A stretch of DNA of 64,000 nt from Kribbella qitaiheensis (lineage in GTDB: Bacteria > Actinomycetota > Actinomycetes > Propionibacteriales > Kribbellaceae): NCBI RefSeq assembly GCF_014217565.1, contig NZ_CP043661.1, positions 5,766,001-5,830,000 of the forward strand, read 5' to 3'. Position numbers and translations under genes: made by a program. The notes below the pieces were generated by a model. That model was not told the origin of the DNA. It made no database searches and saw only the letters and a list, made by a program, of their open reading frames with translations. Of the stretch, positions 9,769-18,494 are shown piece by piece (the stretch's first letter is position 1; the number at the start of each line of letters is the position of its first letter).

Positions 9769-10472
9769 CCTGGTTCTTGGGTGTCTTTGGCCGGGTACTT
9801 GTTGATGAAGGTGGTGAGGGCTTCGCCGCTCACGTCGCCGCAGAATTGGCGGTGGCCCAGGGACTGGCCTTCGGGGCCGGCGCTCCAGTGGGTGAAGGCG
9901 ATGTTCTTGCCGGCCGGCCAGGCGGCGCCGTCGGTGGCGTGGAAGGGGGCGGCGATGAAGAAGCCGCCGTCGGCCGCGTCGGGGAGCTTCGCCTTGGCGA
10001 GCTTCTCGATCGTGGCCAGCTTGTGCTTGTCCTTGGCGATCTCGTCGTTGTACCAGAGCAGGGTGTAGCCGTGCTCGAGGTTGTGCACCAGGTTCTCCAC
10101 CGGCGGCCGGTCCTCGGCGGAGTAGAACTTCTTACTGAACGGCGCCCAGGTCTGGTAGTGCGGCCCGCTCGACGGCGGCGACACGGCGTACGCGATCTTC
10201 TCGCCGTCCGGCCGGTGGTCGGCGGACTTGCCGGCCGGGTCGTCGGTCGGAGCGTCGCAAGAGGCCGCGGCGGCCTTCGGCCCGATGTCGGCGATGGCCT
10301 GGCTCTTGGCCTTCGAGTCCTGGATCAGCTTGACCGCCGGCACCGCGATGATGCCGAGCCCGACCAGGATCGAGATGGAGACGATCAGCATGGTCCGGCG
10401 CTTGTCGGACCGTGCCTGGTCGCGCTGCATCTTCTCGATCAGCTCGCGCCGCGACTGCTCTACCTTGGCCAT
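9759..10472 (-). CDS. DUF3105 membrane-anchored protein, copy 1
   Basis: A 237-aa protein with a basic cytoplasmic start (MAKVEQSRRELIEKMQRDQ), one membrane helix (MLIVSISILVGLGIIAVPAV) and an extracytoplasmic DUF3105 domain. The domain shows the family's SPPSSGPHYQTWAPF, NLVHNLEHGYTLLWYN and GHRQFCGDVSGEAL segments; the conserved His and Cys residues suggest metal or redox chemistry, but the function is not known. The start is set at 10472 because a GGGAG ribosome site lies just upstream; a longer frame to 10496 lacks one. A second copy lies immediately upstream on the same strand, so the two probably form one unit. Confidence 0.85.
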   Translation of the reverse strand: MAKVEQSRRELIEKMQRDQARSDKRRTMLIVSISILVGLGIIAVPAVKLIQDSKAKSQAIADIGPKAAAASCDAPTDDPAGKSADHRPDGEKIAYAVSPPSSGPHYQTWAPFSKKFYSAEDRPPVENLVHNLEHGYTLLWYNDEIAKDKHKLATIEKLAKAKLPDAADGGFFIAAPFHATDGAAWPAGKNIAFTHWSAGPEGQSLGHRQFCGDVSGEALTTFINKYPAKDTQEPGLR

Positions 10473-10593
10473 GCCACTCCCAGGATCGGTCCGCAAAGCC
10501 CGAAGACTAACGCAGACGGTGAAGCCTCAACTACTACGCGGCTCAGCACTACCGACCGGCTCAACTACTGAACCGGCTCAACTACTGACCGGC

Positions 10594-11317
10594 TCAGCCG
10601 CCGTTCGGCTCCTGCGCGTCGGTCGACGGGTACTTGGCCATGAAGTCGGCCAGCGCGGCACCGCTGACGGAGCCGCAGAACTGGCGGTGACCGAAGGCCG
10701 TCTTGCCGTCGGCCCCCATCCCGCTCCAGTGCGAGAACGCGATGTTCTTGCCGTCCGGCCAGGGCAGCTGCCCGTCGGACTCACGGAACGGCGCGGCGAT
10801 GAACTTGCCGTTCGAGCTGTCCGGCAGCTTCGCCTTGGAGATCTTCTCGATCAGGGCGATCTGGTCCTTGTTCTTCGCGGTCGCTTCGTTGTACCAGAGG
10901 ATCGTGTAGCCGTGCTCGAGGTTGTGCACCAGGTTCGGCACCGCCGGGCGGTCGTCGGCGGTGTAGAACTTCTTCCCGAACGGCGCCCAGACGGGGTAGT
11001 GCGGGCCGGACGACGGCGGCGAGACCGGGTACTGGATCACGGTCCCCTCGGGCTTGTGGTCCTGGGTGCCACTCGCCTTGTCGTCGGTGGGCTTGTCGCA
11101 GGAGGCGGAGCCGGCCGCCACACCGAGATCCGCGACAGCCAGGTTCTTCGTCTTCGAGTCCTGGATCAGCCGGACCGCCGGGTAGGCGATGATCGCGAGG
11201 CCGACCAGGATCGAGGCGGCCACGATGATCCAGGTACGGCGCTTGTCGGCCCGGGCCCTGGTCGCGCTGCATCTGCTCGATCAGCTCGCGGCGCGAGTGC
11301 TTCTGAGACTTACCCAC
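10594..11317 (-). CDS. DUF3105 membrane-anchored protein, copy 2, frameshifted as given
   Basis: Paralogue of the next gene downstream: the same basic start (GTG, MGKSQKHSRRELIEQMQRDQ), one membrane helix and a DUF3105 domain with SPPSSGPHYPVWAPFGKKF, NLVHNLEHGYTILWYN and GHRQFCGSVSGAAL. The first 20 residues are in a different frame from the rest. One extra base in CCC at 11256-11258 (a GGCC site read as GGGCC on the coding strand) separates them; removing it gives QRDQARADKRRTW, matching copy 1's QRDQARSDKRRTM. Probably an intact gene with a sequence error, otherwise a recent pseudogene. Function unknown. Confidence 0.8.
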
Positions 11318-11404
11318 AGTGAAAGGTCTTCCCTGATCAGGGCGGTCTCGGCGCCGCCGTGCACCGGAAGTGTACTGAGCGACCCTGAGAAGTTGCCTAG
11401 AAAG

Positions 11405-12379
11405 CTATCGCGTTCGTGAGCCGAACGTGACCGTTGCCTCACTCCCCGGACCGGTCCGGACGGCGACGCCGTACCCCTCGGCGTGCAGGAGGACCGCGAG
11501 CCGCTCGGCGATCACACCGACGGCCACCGGCTCGTCCCCGAAGACCGTGATCGCGCTGTCCAGCAGCTCGATATGGACATCTTCGTCGTCGACCAGCAGC
11601 CCGGCCCACAACGCCGGATCCACCTCCCGCGGCCCGGTCGGAGCCTTACGAGCCAGTACTGCGGCTCGCGCGGCCTCCCTCGTGCCCAGGCTGAAGAGGT
11701 CCATCTCGGCATCCCGGACCAGCGCCCGCGCCCCGGTCCCGTGCTCCCCGACGGGGAGAACGACGTCAGCCAGGCCCCGCAGTACGGCGACCGGTACGCC
11801 GTCGGCCTTGCCCTTCACGAGCTCACCCGCGCCCGCGATCTCGTCGGCGATGGCCGGCTCGGTGACGGCGAGGACGTTGCCGTGACTGTCGGTGCTGCCG
11901 CGGAGGTCCTCCAGCACCTGGATCCCGGCCGCGCCGATCGCCAGGTCCGTCTGGCCGTTCCGCCAGGGCCTACCGAGGGTGTCGGTGATGACGACGCCGA
12001 CGTTCACGTCGTACCGCTTCTTCCAGGCGACGCGGAGAGCGCGCGCGGACAGATCCGGATCGACCGGCAGTAGCAGGACCGTGCCGGGCGCCGTGTTGGA
12101 GGTGTCGGTGCCGGCGGCGGCCATCACCAGGCCGTGCCGGGTCTGCACGATCCGGGTGTCGCCACGCTGGGCCACCACCCGGACCAGCTCGGCGTCGATC
12201 GCCTCGTCCCGGGTGCCGTGCGTGAGCCGGCCCTCGGCCTTGCTGATGATCTTCGACGTCACCGCGACGACGTCACCGTCGCGCAGATCGGCCAGCTCGC
12301 CGATCAGACCGGCCAGATCGCTGCCGGATCCGATCTCGGGCACGCCGATGACCGGGAAGACCTCGAGATGCTTCCTCAT
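11405..12379 (-). CDS. fbiB: Coenzyme F420-0:L-glutamate ligase
   Basis: Adds L-glutamate to F420-0 in a GTP-dependent reaction, the step after FbiA. The N-terminal two thirds carry CofE features: FPVIGVPEIGSGSDLAGLI, VVAVTSKIISKAEGR, VVITDTLGRPWRNGQTDLAIG and HGTGARALVRDAEMDLF. The protein is 324 aa, much shorter than mycobacterial FbiB, which has an extra FMN/nitroreductase-type domain; here about 75 residues of unclear fold follow the ligase domain. The ATG at 12379 overlaps the fbiA stop by 4 bp, so the two are translated together; the longer reading to 12451 would run far into fbiA and is not needed. Confidence 0.9.
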   Translation of the reverse strand: MRKHLEVFPVIGVPEIGSGSDLAGLIGELADLRDGDVVAVTSKIISKAEGRLTHGTRDEAIDAELVRVVAQRGDTRIVQTRHGLVMAAAGTDTSNTAPGTVLLLPVDPDLSARALRVAWKKRYDVNVGVVITDTLGRPWRNGQTDLAIGAAGIQVLEDLRGSTDSHGNVLAVTEPAIADEIAGAGELVKGKADGVPVAVLRGLADVVLPVGEHGTGARALVRDAEMDLFSLGTREAARAAVLARKAPTGPREVDPALWAGLLVDDEDVHIELLDSAITVFGDEPVAVGVIAERLAVLLHAEGYGVAVRTGPGSEATVTFGSRTR

Positions 12380-13353
12380 CGCCGCACTGCTTCCGCCAGG
12401 TTCACCGCTGCTGTGGCGATCGCGGCCGTCGTCGGCTCGTCGTTCATCCACAGCGGCACGGCCTGGGCGTGGATCCCCGCCGCGGCGATGGATTCGAGCT
12501 GGGCCGCGTCGGAGGTGTCGATCAGCCAGCCGTCCAGTACGCCGCCGGCCGCGCGCGACCCGTAGTACCGGGCTACGGCGCCCGCTGTGGACTCCACCCC
12601 GATCGCCGCGAGCACCTTGTCGGCCATGCCGCGGACCGGACTGGTGCCGATGATCGGCGAGACCCCGATGACCGGTGCGGCCGTCTCCCGCACCGCCTCC
12701 CGGATCCCGGGGACGCCGAGGATGGTGCCGACCGAGACCACCGGGTTCGAGGGCGGCAGGATCAACGCGTCACAGGTGGCGATGGCATCCAGTACGCCGG
12801 GGGCCGGTTTCGCCTTGTCCTGGCCGATCGCGAGGATCTGGTGGGCCTGGACCTCGGCGTGCAGCCGGACCCAGTACTCCTGGAAGTGGATCGCCTTGCG
12901 GGTGCCCGGGTTCTCCGGGTCGTCCACGACCACGTGGGTCTCGACCCGGTCGTCGCTCATCGGCAGCAGCCGCACCGGCAGCTCCCAACGGGCGCAGAGC
13001 GCCTCCGTCACGGCGGTCAGGCCGTAGCCCGCGTCCAGCATCTGGGTCCGGACCAGGTGGGTGGCGATGTCGCGGTCGCCGAGGCCGAACCAGCTCGGCT
13101 CCACGCCGTACGCCGCGAGTTCTTCCTTCACCACCCAGGTCTCGTCCTCGCGGCCCCAGCCGCGTTCCTTCGAGATGCCGTCGCCGAGCGTGTACATCAC
13201 CGTGTCGAGGTCCGGGCAGACCCGGAGACCGAACAGGGTGATGTCGTCGGCGGTGTTACCGACCACGGTGATCTCGGCGTCGGGGCGGGCCGCCAGCAGG
13301 CCGCGCAGGAAGGTGGATCCACCGACGCCACCGGCAAGCACTGTCAATCGCAT
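12376..13353 (-). CDS. fbiA: 2-phospho-L-lactate transferase, F420 biosynthesis
   Basis: Transfers the phospholactyl-type group from its guanylylated donor to Fo to give (dehydro-)F420-0. MRLTVLAGGVGGSTFLRGLL at the start, TVVGNTADDITLFGLRVCPD, the DALILPPSNPVVSVGTIL loop and ISPIIG-type (VSPIIGTSPVRGMADKVL) segment are the CofD/FbiA pattern. About 325 aa, the usual length. An in-frame GTG at 13368 would add five residues; I prefer the ATG at 13353, since the conserved beta strand begins there and GGAG lies 10 bases upstream. It is first in a two-gene unit with fbiB, transcribed away from the plus-strand membrane protein gene at 13478. Confidence 0.93.
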   Translation of the reverse strand: MRLTVLAGGVGGSTFLRGLLAARPDAEITVVGNTADDITLFGLRVCPDLDTVMYTLGDGISKERGWGREDETWVVKEELAAYGVEPSWFGLGDRDIATHLVRTQMLDAGYGLTAVTEALCARWELPVRLLPMSDDRVETHVVVDDPENPGTRKAIHFQEYWVRLHAEVQAHQILAIGQDKAKPAPGVLDAIATCDALILPPSNPVVSVGTILGVPGIREAVRETAAPVIGVSPIIGTSPVRGMADKVLAAIGVESTAGAVARYYGSRAAGGVLDGWLIDTSDAAQLESIAAAGIHAQAVPLWMNDEPTTAAIATAAVNLAEAVRR

Positions 13354-13477
13354 GGGGACAGTCTCCACGAGTCGTCAAAGCAACGAACCACCGCACGACT
13401 ATGCTGCCGTGGGTCCGAACTATGTGCACCGAGTATCAATCAAGTTGCACGGCCCCCCAACATCCCGAGGAGCCCTC

Positions 13478-14788
13478 GTGGTTACCGACGCAACCAAGAA
13501 GCTCAGAGAGCCGGTCGCGTACATCCTGCTCGCCTTCGCCGGCCTTTGGGCGCTGGCCTCGCTGATCTCACTATTCGTCGGCGACGCGGGGTTCACCTCC
13601 GCCAGCGCTGTCGTGCTCCACACGTCCATCCCGCCGTCCTTCGTCGGACTGGTGCTGGTGGTCGTCCTGTCGGCTGCCGTCTGGCTGGTGACCGAGGCCG
13701 GTGAGCACACGCCGAACGCGCGCCTCGTCACCTTGGCGGCGCTGTCCATCACCGGTGTGTACGTGCTGGTGGGCCTGATCGCCGTGTTCGCCGTCTTCGG
13801 CGACGACGCGGACGGCGCCGCGACCAAGATCGTGAGCTTCCTCTTCGGTCTCGCCGGTCTCGCGCTGCTCGGCGTGGCCGGTCTCTACATCCTGCGGACC
13901 TTCCAGAGCCTGCCGGTTCCGGTCCGCGCACCGAAGGCCGGGCAGCAAGGCCAGTTCGCCGGCCCGGGCGGCCAGTACGGCGGCCAGGGTGGCCAGGGTG
14001 GCCAGCAAGGCGCGCAGTACGGCCAGCAGGGCGGCGGCCAGTACCCGGCGCAGGGTCAGCAGCAGTACGGCCAGTACGGCGCGCAGCAGGGTGGCGCGCA
14101 GTACGGCCAGGACGGCGGCCAGTACGGCGCTTACAACGCGGGCGCCGACGCGGCCGCGGGTGCTGCCGGTGGTTACGCGGCAGCACAGCAAGGCGGCGAG
14201 CAGTGGCCGCAGGAGCAGAACTGGAGCCAGGGTGGCGAGCAGCAGGCCTGGTCTGCCGGCGACGCCGAGGCCCAGCCGCACGCAGGTGCCGCCGAGCAGC
14301 AGCCGGCAGAGCAGGCCTGGTCTGCTGAAGCTCACGGCACCGAGCCGACCCAGCAGTGGAGCCCTGAGGGCCAGCAGCAGTGGGGCGGTCAGGACCAGGC
14401 AGCACAGCAGCAGTGGCCGCAGGAGCAGCAGTGGTCCGCAGGTCAGGAGCACGGGCAGGACGCGGCTCCGCAGCAGTGGGCCGGTCAGGAGTACGGCCAG
14501 CAGGGTCAGCCCGAGTGGCAGGGTGCCGACCAGGGTCAGCAAACGCCGGCAGCCCAGGGTGAGTCCTGGTCGGCCGAGCCTGGTTGGCAGCCGGCCGAAC
14601 AGTCCTGGCAGGCAGAGGACACGCCTGCCGCGACTCCTGCCGACGCTCCTGTCGCGGACGCCCAGCCCGAGCCCGAGGCAGCCGACGAAACCCGCGTAGA
14701 GCCGCACGTTTCGGACGCACCGAAGGACGGCGAGCCGGACCAGCAGGGACAGGCAGGCCAGCAGGGCTGGTGGTCCCAGCCTTCCTGA
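13478..14788 (+). CDS. Four-helix membrane protein with long Gln/Gly-rich tail
   Basis: A 436-aa protein of unknown function. The first 150 residues hold about four membrane helices (AYILLAFAGLWALASLISLF, a second near GLVLVVVLSAAVWLV, then LSITGVYVLVGLIAVFAVF and GLAGLALLGVAGLYIL). From about residue 155 the chain is low complexity: repeats of GGQYGGQGG and GAQYGQQ, then Trp-containing units such as QQWPQEQ and EQAWSAE, and an acidic end. The GTG at 13478 is chosen because GAGGAG lies six bases upstream and the membrane region starts there; longer frames run into the divergent fbiA. A clear terminator follows at 14861. The tail suggests a cytoplasmic scaffold or cell-pole protein, but this is speculation. 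Confidence 0.8.
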   Translation: MVTDATKKLREPVAYILLAFAGLWALASLISLFVGDAGFTSASAVVLHTSIPPSFVGLVLVVVLSAAVWLVTEAGEHTPNARLVTLAALSITGVYVLVGLIAVFAVFGDDADGAATKIVSFLFGLAGLALLGVAGLYILRTFQSLPVPVRAPKAGQQGQFAGPGGQYGGQGGQGGQQGAQYGQQGGGQYPAQGQQQYGQYGAQQGGAQYGQDGGQYGAYNAGADAAAGAAGGYAAAQQGGEQWPQEQNWSQGGEQQAWSAGDAEAQPHAGAAEQQPAEQAWSAEAHGTEPTQQWSPEGQQQWGGQDQAAQQQWPQEQQWSAGQEHGQDAAPQQWAGQEYGQQGQPEWQGADQGQQTPAAQGESWSAEPGWQPAEQSWQAEDTPAATPADAPVADAQPEPEAADETRVEPHVSDAPKDGEPDQQGQAGQQGWWSQPS

Positions 14789-14860
14789 CAAGGCAGCAAG
14801 CCCTTGCCGAAGGGGCGGCGAAACTTCTCGCAGATCCCTTCGCAAGGCACCGGTTGTGAG

Positions 14861-14895
14861 CGAGAGGCCTGTATACGCAGGCCTCTCGTTCTTTT
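14861..14895 (+). terminator. Intrinsic terminator
   Basis: Perfect 11-bp stem (CGAGAGGCCTG, 14861-14871, with CAGGCCTCTCG, 14878-14888), 6-base loop, then TTCTTTT. It ends transcription of the Gln-rich membrane protein gene before the whiB promoter region. Confidence 0.9.
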
Positions 14896-14934
14896 GCAGC
14901 CGTGTTGCGGATGATGCCAATAGCAGACCACGGC

Positions 14935-14963
14935 TTGACTTTCGTGGATTGCAGGAATGTAAT
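14935..14963 (+). promoter_or_regulatory. Candidate sigma-70-type promoter of whiB
   Basis: TTGACT (14935-14940), a 17-base spacer and TGTAAT (14958-14963) match a housekeeping promoter well. It lies about 130 bp before the whiB start, leaving a long leader. The leader contains the inverted repeat GTGTC...GACAC (14970-14987), a possible regulator site. Confidence 0.5.
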
Positions 14964-15093
14964 TTCAACCGTGTCGTTCGTTGGACACTCGGTATCGGGG
15001 ACCGTTTTCAGCACACAGAACGGTCGAGGTCAGGCATGTGGGACCGCAAGCCCACATGTACAGGGGAACGAACAGGGTCGAGGAGGTCGTACC

Positions 15094-15360
15094 GTGACAG
15101 AAACGCTGATGGCGATTGTCGACGGTGAGGCGATCGAGGAGGAGCCGAACTGGCAGGAACGGGCGCTGTGCGCCCAGACCGATCCAGAGGCTTTCTTCCC
15201 GGAGAAGGGCGGCTCCACTCGCGAGGCGAAGAAGGTCTGCCTCGGGTGTGACGTACGGGGCGAATGCCTGGAGTACGCACTGCAGAACGACGAGCGCTTC
15301 GGAATCTGGGGCGGTCTGTCGGAGCGGGAGCGCCGCAAGCTGAAGAAGAAGGCCGTCTGA
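15094..15360 (+). CDS. whiB: WhiB-family iron-sulfur regulator
   Basis: An 88-aa transcription factor carrying a [4Fe-4S] cluster. The four ligands are Cys26, Cys49, Cys52 and Cys58 (spacing C-x22-C-x2-C-x5-C), followed by the turn GIWGG (70-74) and the basic tail ERRKLKKKA that contacts DNA. Size and position next to the fbiA/fbiB genes match WhiB of Streptomyces and WhiB2/WhmD of mycobacteria, which act with WhiA in septation and sporulation and which partner the primary sigma factor. The GTG at 15094 is supported by a strong GAGGAGG site 7 bases upstream; the longer frame from 14902 has no such support and no conserved residues. It is monocistronic, with a promoter-like sequence before it and a hairpin after it. 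Confidence 0.95.
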   Translation: MTETLMAIVDGEAIEEEPNWQERALCAQTDPEAFFPEKGGSTREAKKVCLGCDVRGECLEYALQNDERFGIWGGLSERERRKLKKKAV

Positions 15361-15446
15361 TCCATCGGCGCGTGGTGGTGCCCTGCCACCCCGCCGTCGT
15401 CGGTGCAGCCGTTCAACCAAGTCAACACAAACTTCCTTAGCGCGTA

Positions 15447-15476
15447 GGCCCCGGCCGGACACTGTCCACCGGGGCC
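15447..15476 (+). terminator. Hairpin after whiB
   Basis: Outer stem GGCCCCGG (15447-15454) with CCGGGGCC (15469-15476) and an inner stem GGAC/GTCC. No T-run follows. Probably the end of the whiB transcript. Confidence 0.5.
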
Positions 15477-15581
15477 CGCGGCCGTGTAGGGGCACCACCG
15501 GGGTTCGCGTAAGCTCAGTCCTCGCCCCGGCCTGAGCAGGTCGAGGCAGGCCGTCCAACCCCTGAGGTGTTACTGCTCCGC

Positions 15582-18494
15582 ATGGAACCAGAAGCTCCGG
15601 CCGGCTGGGATTTCTTCGACTCCGTCGACTTCCCGACCGACCTCACCAATGACCCGATGGGTCGCGCGCCGGTCCGGCATGTCGTCACCGCGGTCGTGGT
15701 CGGGCACGAAGGTGCGGCCTGGCTCCCGCGGTTGACCGAGGCGCTGTGGGCACTCGGCCGCCGCCCCGAGCGGCTGATCGCGGTCGACACCGGCTCCACC
15801 GACGAGACCGCCGAACTGCTGGCCACGATGCCCGCGGTCGAGCCGGTCGTCAGCCTGTCCGCCCGGACCGGCTTCGGTACGGCGGTCGCCCGTGGCCTCG
15901 AGACGGTCGGGTTCGCCCCGGTGCCGTCCGCTGTCGGGCCGTACGGCGACGACGGGCACATGCCGGTGGTCGAGTGGCTCTGGCTGCTCCACGACGACTG
16001 TGCGCCCGCTCCGAAGGCGCTGGAGCAGTTGTTGCTGCAGGCCACGTCGTCCCCGGACACGGCCGTCTGGGGGCCGAAGCTCCGGTTGTGGCCGCGTGAT
16101 CGCGAACTGCTCGAGGTGGGCGTCACCACCTCGCTCGGCGGTCGCCGCGACACCGGTATCGAGAACGGCGAGCTCGACCAGGGCCAGCACGACCAGCCGC
16201 GGAACGTGCTCGCGGTCAGCTCGGCCGGAATGCTGGTCCGGCGCGACGTCTGGGAGTCCCTGAAGGGATTCGACCCGCGGCTGCCGATGTTCCGCGACGA
16301 CATCGACTTCGGCTGGCGGGCCAGCCGGGCCGGTTTCAAGGTCGGCGTCGCCCCCGACGCGGTCGTCTACCACGCGCAGGCCGCCGCCACGGGGGAGCGC
16401 GCACTGGCCGGGACCAGGCGGCACGCGTACCAGCTCGACCGCGCCCACGCCTACTACACCGTGCTCGCGAACGCGCCGGCCAAGCTGCTTCCGCTGCTGG
16501 TCCTCAGGTTCCTGGTCGGAGCCACGTTCCGGTCGCTGTGGTTCCTGCTCGGCAAGACGCCCTCGGGCGCCGTCGACGAATGGACCGCGCTGCTCGGCAC
16601 CGTGCTCGCGGGTGGCTGGACCCAGGCCCGCAAGGACCGCCGCAACCTCGACCAGGTTCCGTACGACGACATCAAGACGCTTTTCGGCCGATCGGTGCAC
16701 GCGCTGCGGCACAACCTGGAAGAAACCGGCGGCACGATCTCCGAACGGCTCCGCGAAGCCTGGGCCGACGAGCCCGAGGAGCAGGTCGTCACCACGGCCC
16801 GCCGGGCCAAGAGCACTGCCCGCGTCGCGGTCGACCAGCCGCGCTGGCGCCGGCAGCTGATCCGCCGGCCGTTCCTGGTGGCCTGGGCTTTCCTGTTCCT
16901 CGGCGCCTTGGTGGCCGCCCGCAGCCTGATCGGAGGCGGCGTACTGCGGTCGCACCTGCTGCTGCCGCCGCATGAGAGCCTCGGCGCGCTCTGGCACGCG
17001 GCGGCATCCGCGCCGGACGGAGTGACTCCGCCTGCCTGGCTTTCCCAGTTCTGGGCTTTGTCCACCGTCACCTTCGGCCCGTCCGGAGCGACGAACGTGC
17101 TGCTGCTGGGTGCGATTCCGCTGGCCGCGCTGGCCGCCTGGGCGCTTCTGCGCGCCTTCGTGGTCGATCGGGTCGCCCGAGCGTGGGGCGCATCGGCGTA
17201 CGGGTTGGCGGTCTTCACCAACGGGGCGATTTCGCAGGGGCGGCTCGGGACCTGTGTGGCGGCGATCGTGCTGCCACTGCTCGGCGCTGCTGTGCACACG
17301 GTCGCCAGGCGTCGCCGGGTCGTCATCCAGGGCAGTTGGCGGGCCGCGTGGTTCGCGGGGATCTGCCAGGCCGTCCTGTTCGCCTTCACTCCCGCACTGG
17401 GTCTACTGGCTGGGGTCGCCCTGATCGCGGGTGCTCTGCTCGGACTCGGCTGGCGGCGGCAAGGTCGTCAGCTCGTCTTCTCGGTTTTCCTCGGGCTGGT
17501 GCTGGTTCTGCCGTGGACCATCCAGTTGGTGCTGCACCCGTCCCGGCTCGGCCAGGAAGCCGGCGGCCCGCCGACCGCATCGGTCGGCCCCGGCGACAGC
17601 ATCGCCCGGCTGCTGACCGGTACGCCGGTCGGCGCGCCCGCGCCGTGGTGGCTCGCAGTACCGCTGATTCTGGTGGCCCTGCTGGCTCTCACTCGCGAGT
17701 CGCGGCAGCGGTACGAGTTGCTCGGCTGGCTCGTGGCGCTGGCCGGCATGGTCGGCACGTTGGTGGCGAGCCGGCTCGGTGGTGGCAGCGGACCGCTGAT
17801 GTTCGTGATGAGCGCCGGCTGGATCATCGCGGTCACCGTGGCCTGGGACTCGGTCGGGAAGTCGCGCGTATTGCTCATCCAGGGTGTGCTCGGCGTTGTC
17901 CTGGTGACGACCCTCGCCACGGCAGGGTTCTGGCTCGTGCGCGGTGACGACGGCCCGCTCCGGCGGGGACCCGAGCAGGATCTCCCGGCGTACCTGCAGT
18001 CCTCGCAAGGACCGCCGCAGAACGCGTCGATCCTGGTGGTTCGCAAGGAGCCGGCCAGCCCGATGAGGTTCGCGCTCGTCCGCGACGGCGGCCCACGGAT
18101 GGGATCGCTGGAGGCAGCGCCGACAGCCGCACAGACCAAGCCGATCACGGATGTGCTGTCGACGCTCGGTGGCGGTGGCAGTGGCGAGGAAGGGCGGCAG
18201 TTGGCTGGTCTCGACGTCGACTACCTCTACCTGCCCGCGCCGGTCGACCCGACGCTGATGTCCACCCTCGATTCGCTGCCGGGTCTGACCCGGGCCAGCG
18301 CGGAGGGCGACGACGCGTCCTGGCTGATCGACCGGTCCTCGATCGAAGGCAAGGCGCCGCTGAACGACACCACCCGCAACCTGTGGCGGGTGCTCGGAAT
18401 CATCGCCTGGATCATCGCGCTGATCGCTTGCATGCCGGCTGCCCGCCGTACGGTGGCCGTGCCGCACGGGACGCACGCGAGGAGGTCCTCGTGA
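15582..18494 (+). CDS. Family 2 glycosyltransferase with polytopic C-terminal domain
   Basis: About 970 aa. The N-terminal GT-A domain (residues about 25-290) shows VVVGHEGAAWLPRLTEAL, AVDTGSTDET, the WLWLLHDDCAP metal-binding stretch, VSSAGMLVRRDVW and FRDDIDFGWRASRAG, all typical of inverting GT2 enzymes that use nucleotide sugars. After a linker the rest is a membrane domain of about ten helices (from about residue 430), so the enzyme sits in the cytoplasmic membrane and likely adds sugars to an envelope polymer or lipid-linked acceptor; the sugar cannot be read. The ATG at 15582 is preferred over GTG 15567, which would put a rare TTA codon in second place. Its stop overlaps the next gene (GTGA), a pair also found next to whiB in Streptomyces. 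Confidence 0.85.
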   Translation: MEPEAPAGWDFFDSVDFPTDLTNDPMGRAPVRHVVTAVVVGHEGAAWLPRLTEALWALGRRPERLIAVDTGSTDETAELLATMPAVEPVVSLSARTGFGTAVARGLETVGFAPVPSAVGPYGDDGHMPVVEWLWLLHDDCAPAPKALEQLLLQATSSPDTAVWGPKLRLWPRDRELLEVGVTTSLGGRRDTGIENGELDQGQHDQPRNVLAVSSAGMLVRRDVWESLKGFDPRLPMFRDDIDFGWRASRAGFKVGVAPDAVVYHAQAAATGERALAGTRRHAYQLDRAHAYYTVLANAPAKLLPLLVLRFLVGATFRSLWFLLGKTPSGAVDEWTALLGTVLAGGWTQARKDRRNLDQVPYDDIKTLFGRSVHALRHNLEETGGTISERLREAWADEPEEQVVTTARRAKSTARVAVDQPRWRRQLIRRPFLVAWAFLFLGALVAARSLIGGGVLRSHLLLPPHESLGALWHAAASAPDGVTPPAWLSQFWALSTVTFGPSGATNVLLLGAIPLAALAAWALLRAFVVDRVARAWGASAYGLAVFTNGAISQGRLGTCVAAIVLPLLGAAVHTVARRRRVVIQGSWRAAWFAGICQAVLFAFTPALGLLAGVALIAGALLGLGWRRQGRQLVFSVFLGLVLVLPWTIQLVLHPSRLGQEAGGPPTASVGPGDSIARLLTGTPVGAPAPWWLAVPLILVALLALTRESRQRYELLGWLVALAGMVGTLVASRLGGGSGPLMFVMSAGWIIAVTVAWDSVGKSRVLLIQGVLGVVLVTTLATAGFWLVRGDDGPLRRGPEQDLPAYLQSSQGPPQNASILVVRKEPASPMRFALVRDGGPRMGSLEAAPTAAQTKPITDVLSTLGGGGSGEEGRQLAGLDVDYLYLPAPVDPTLMSTLDSLPGLTRASAEGDDASWLIDRSSIEGKAPLNDTTRNLWRVLGIIAWIIALIACMPAARRTVAVPHGTHARRSS

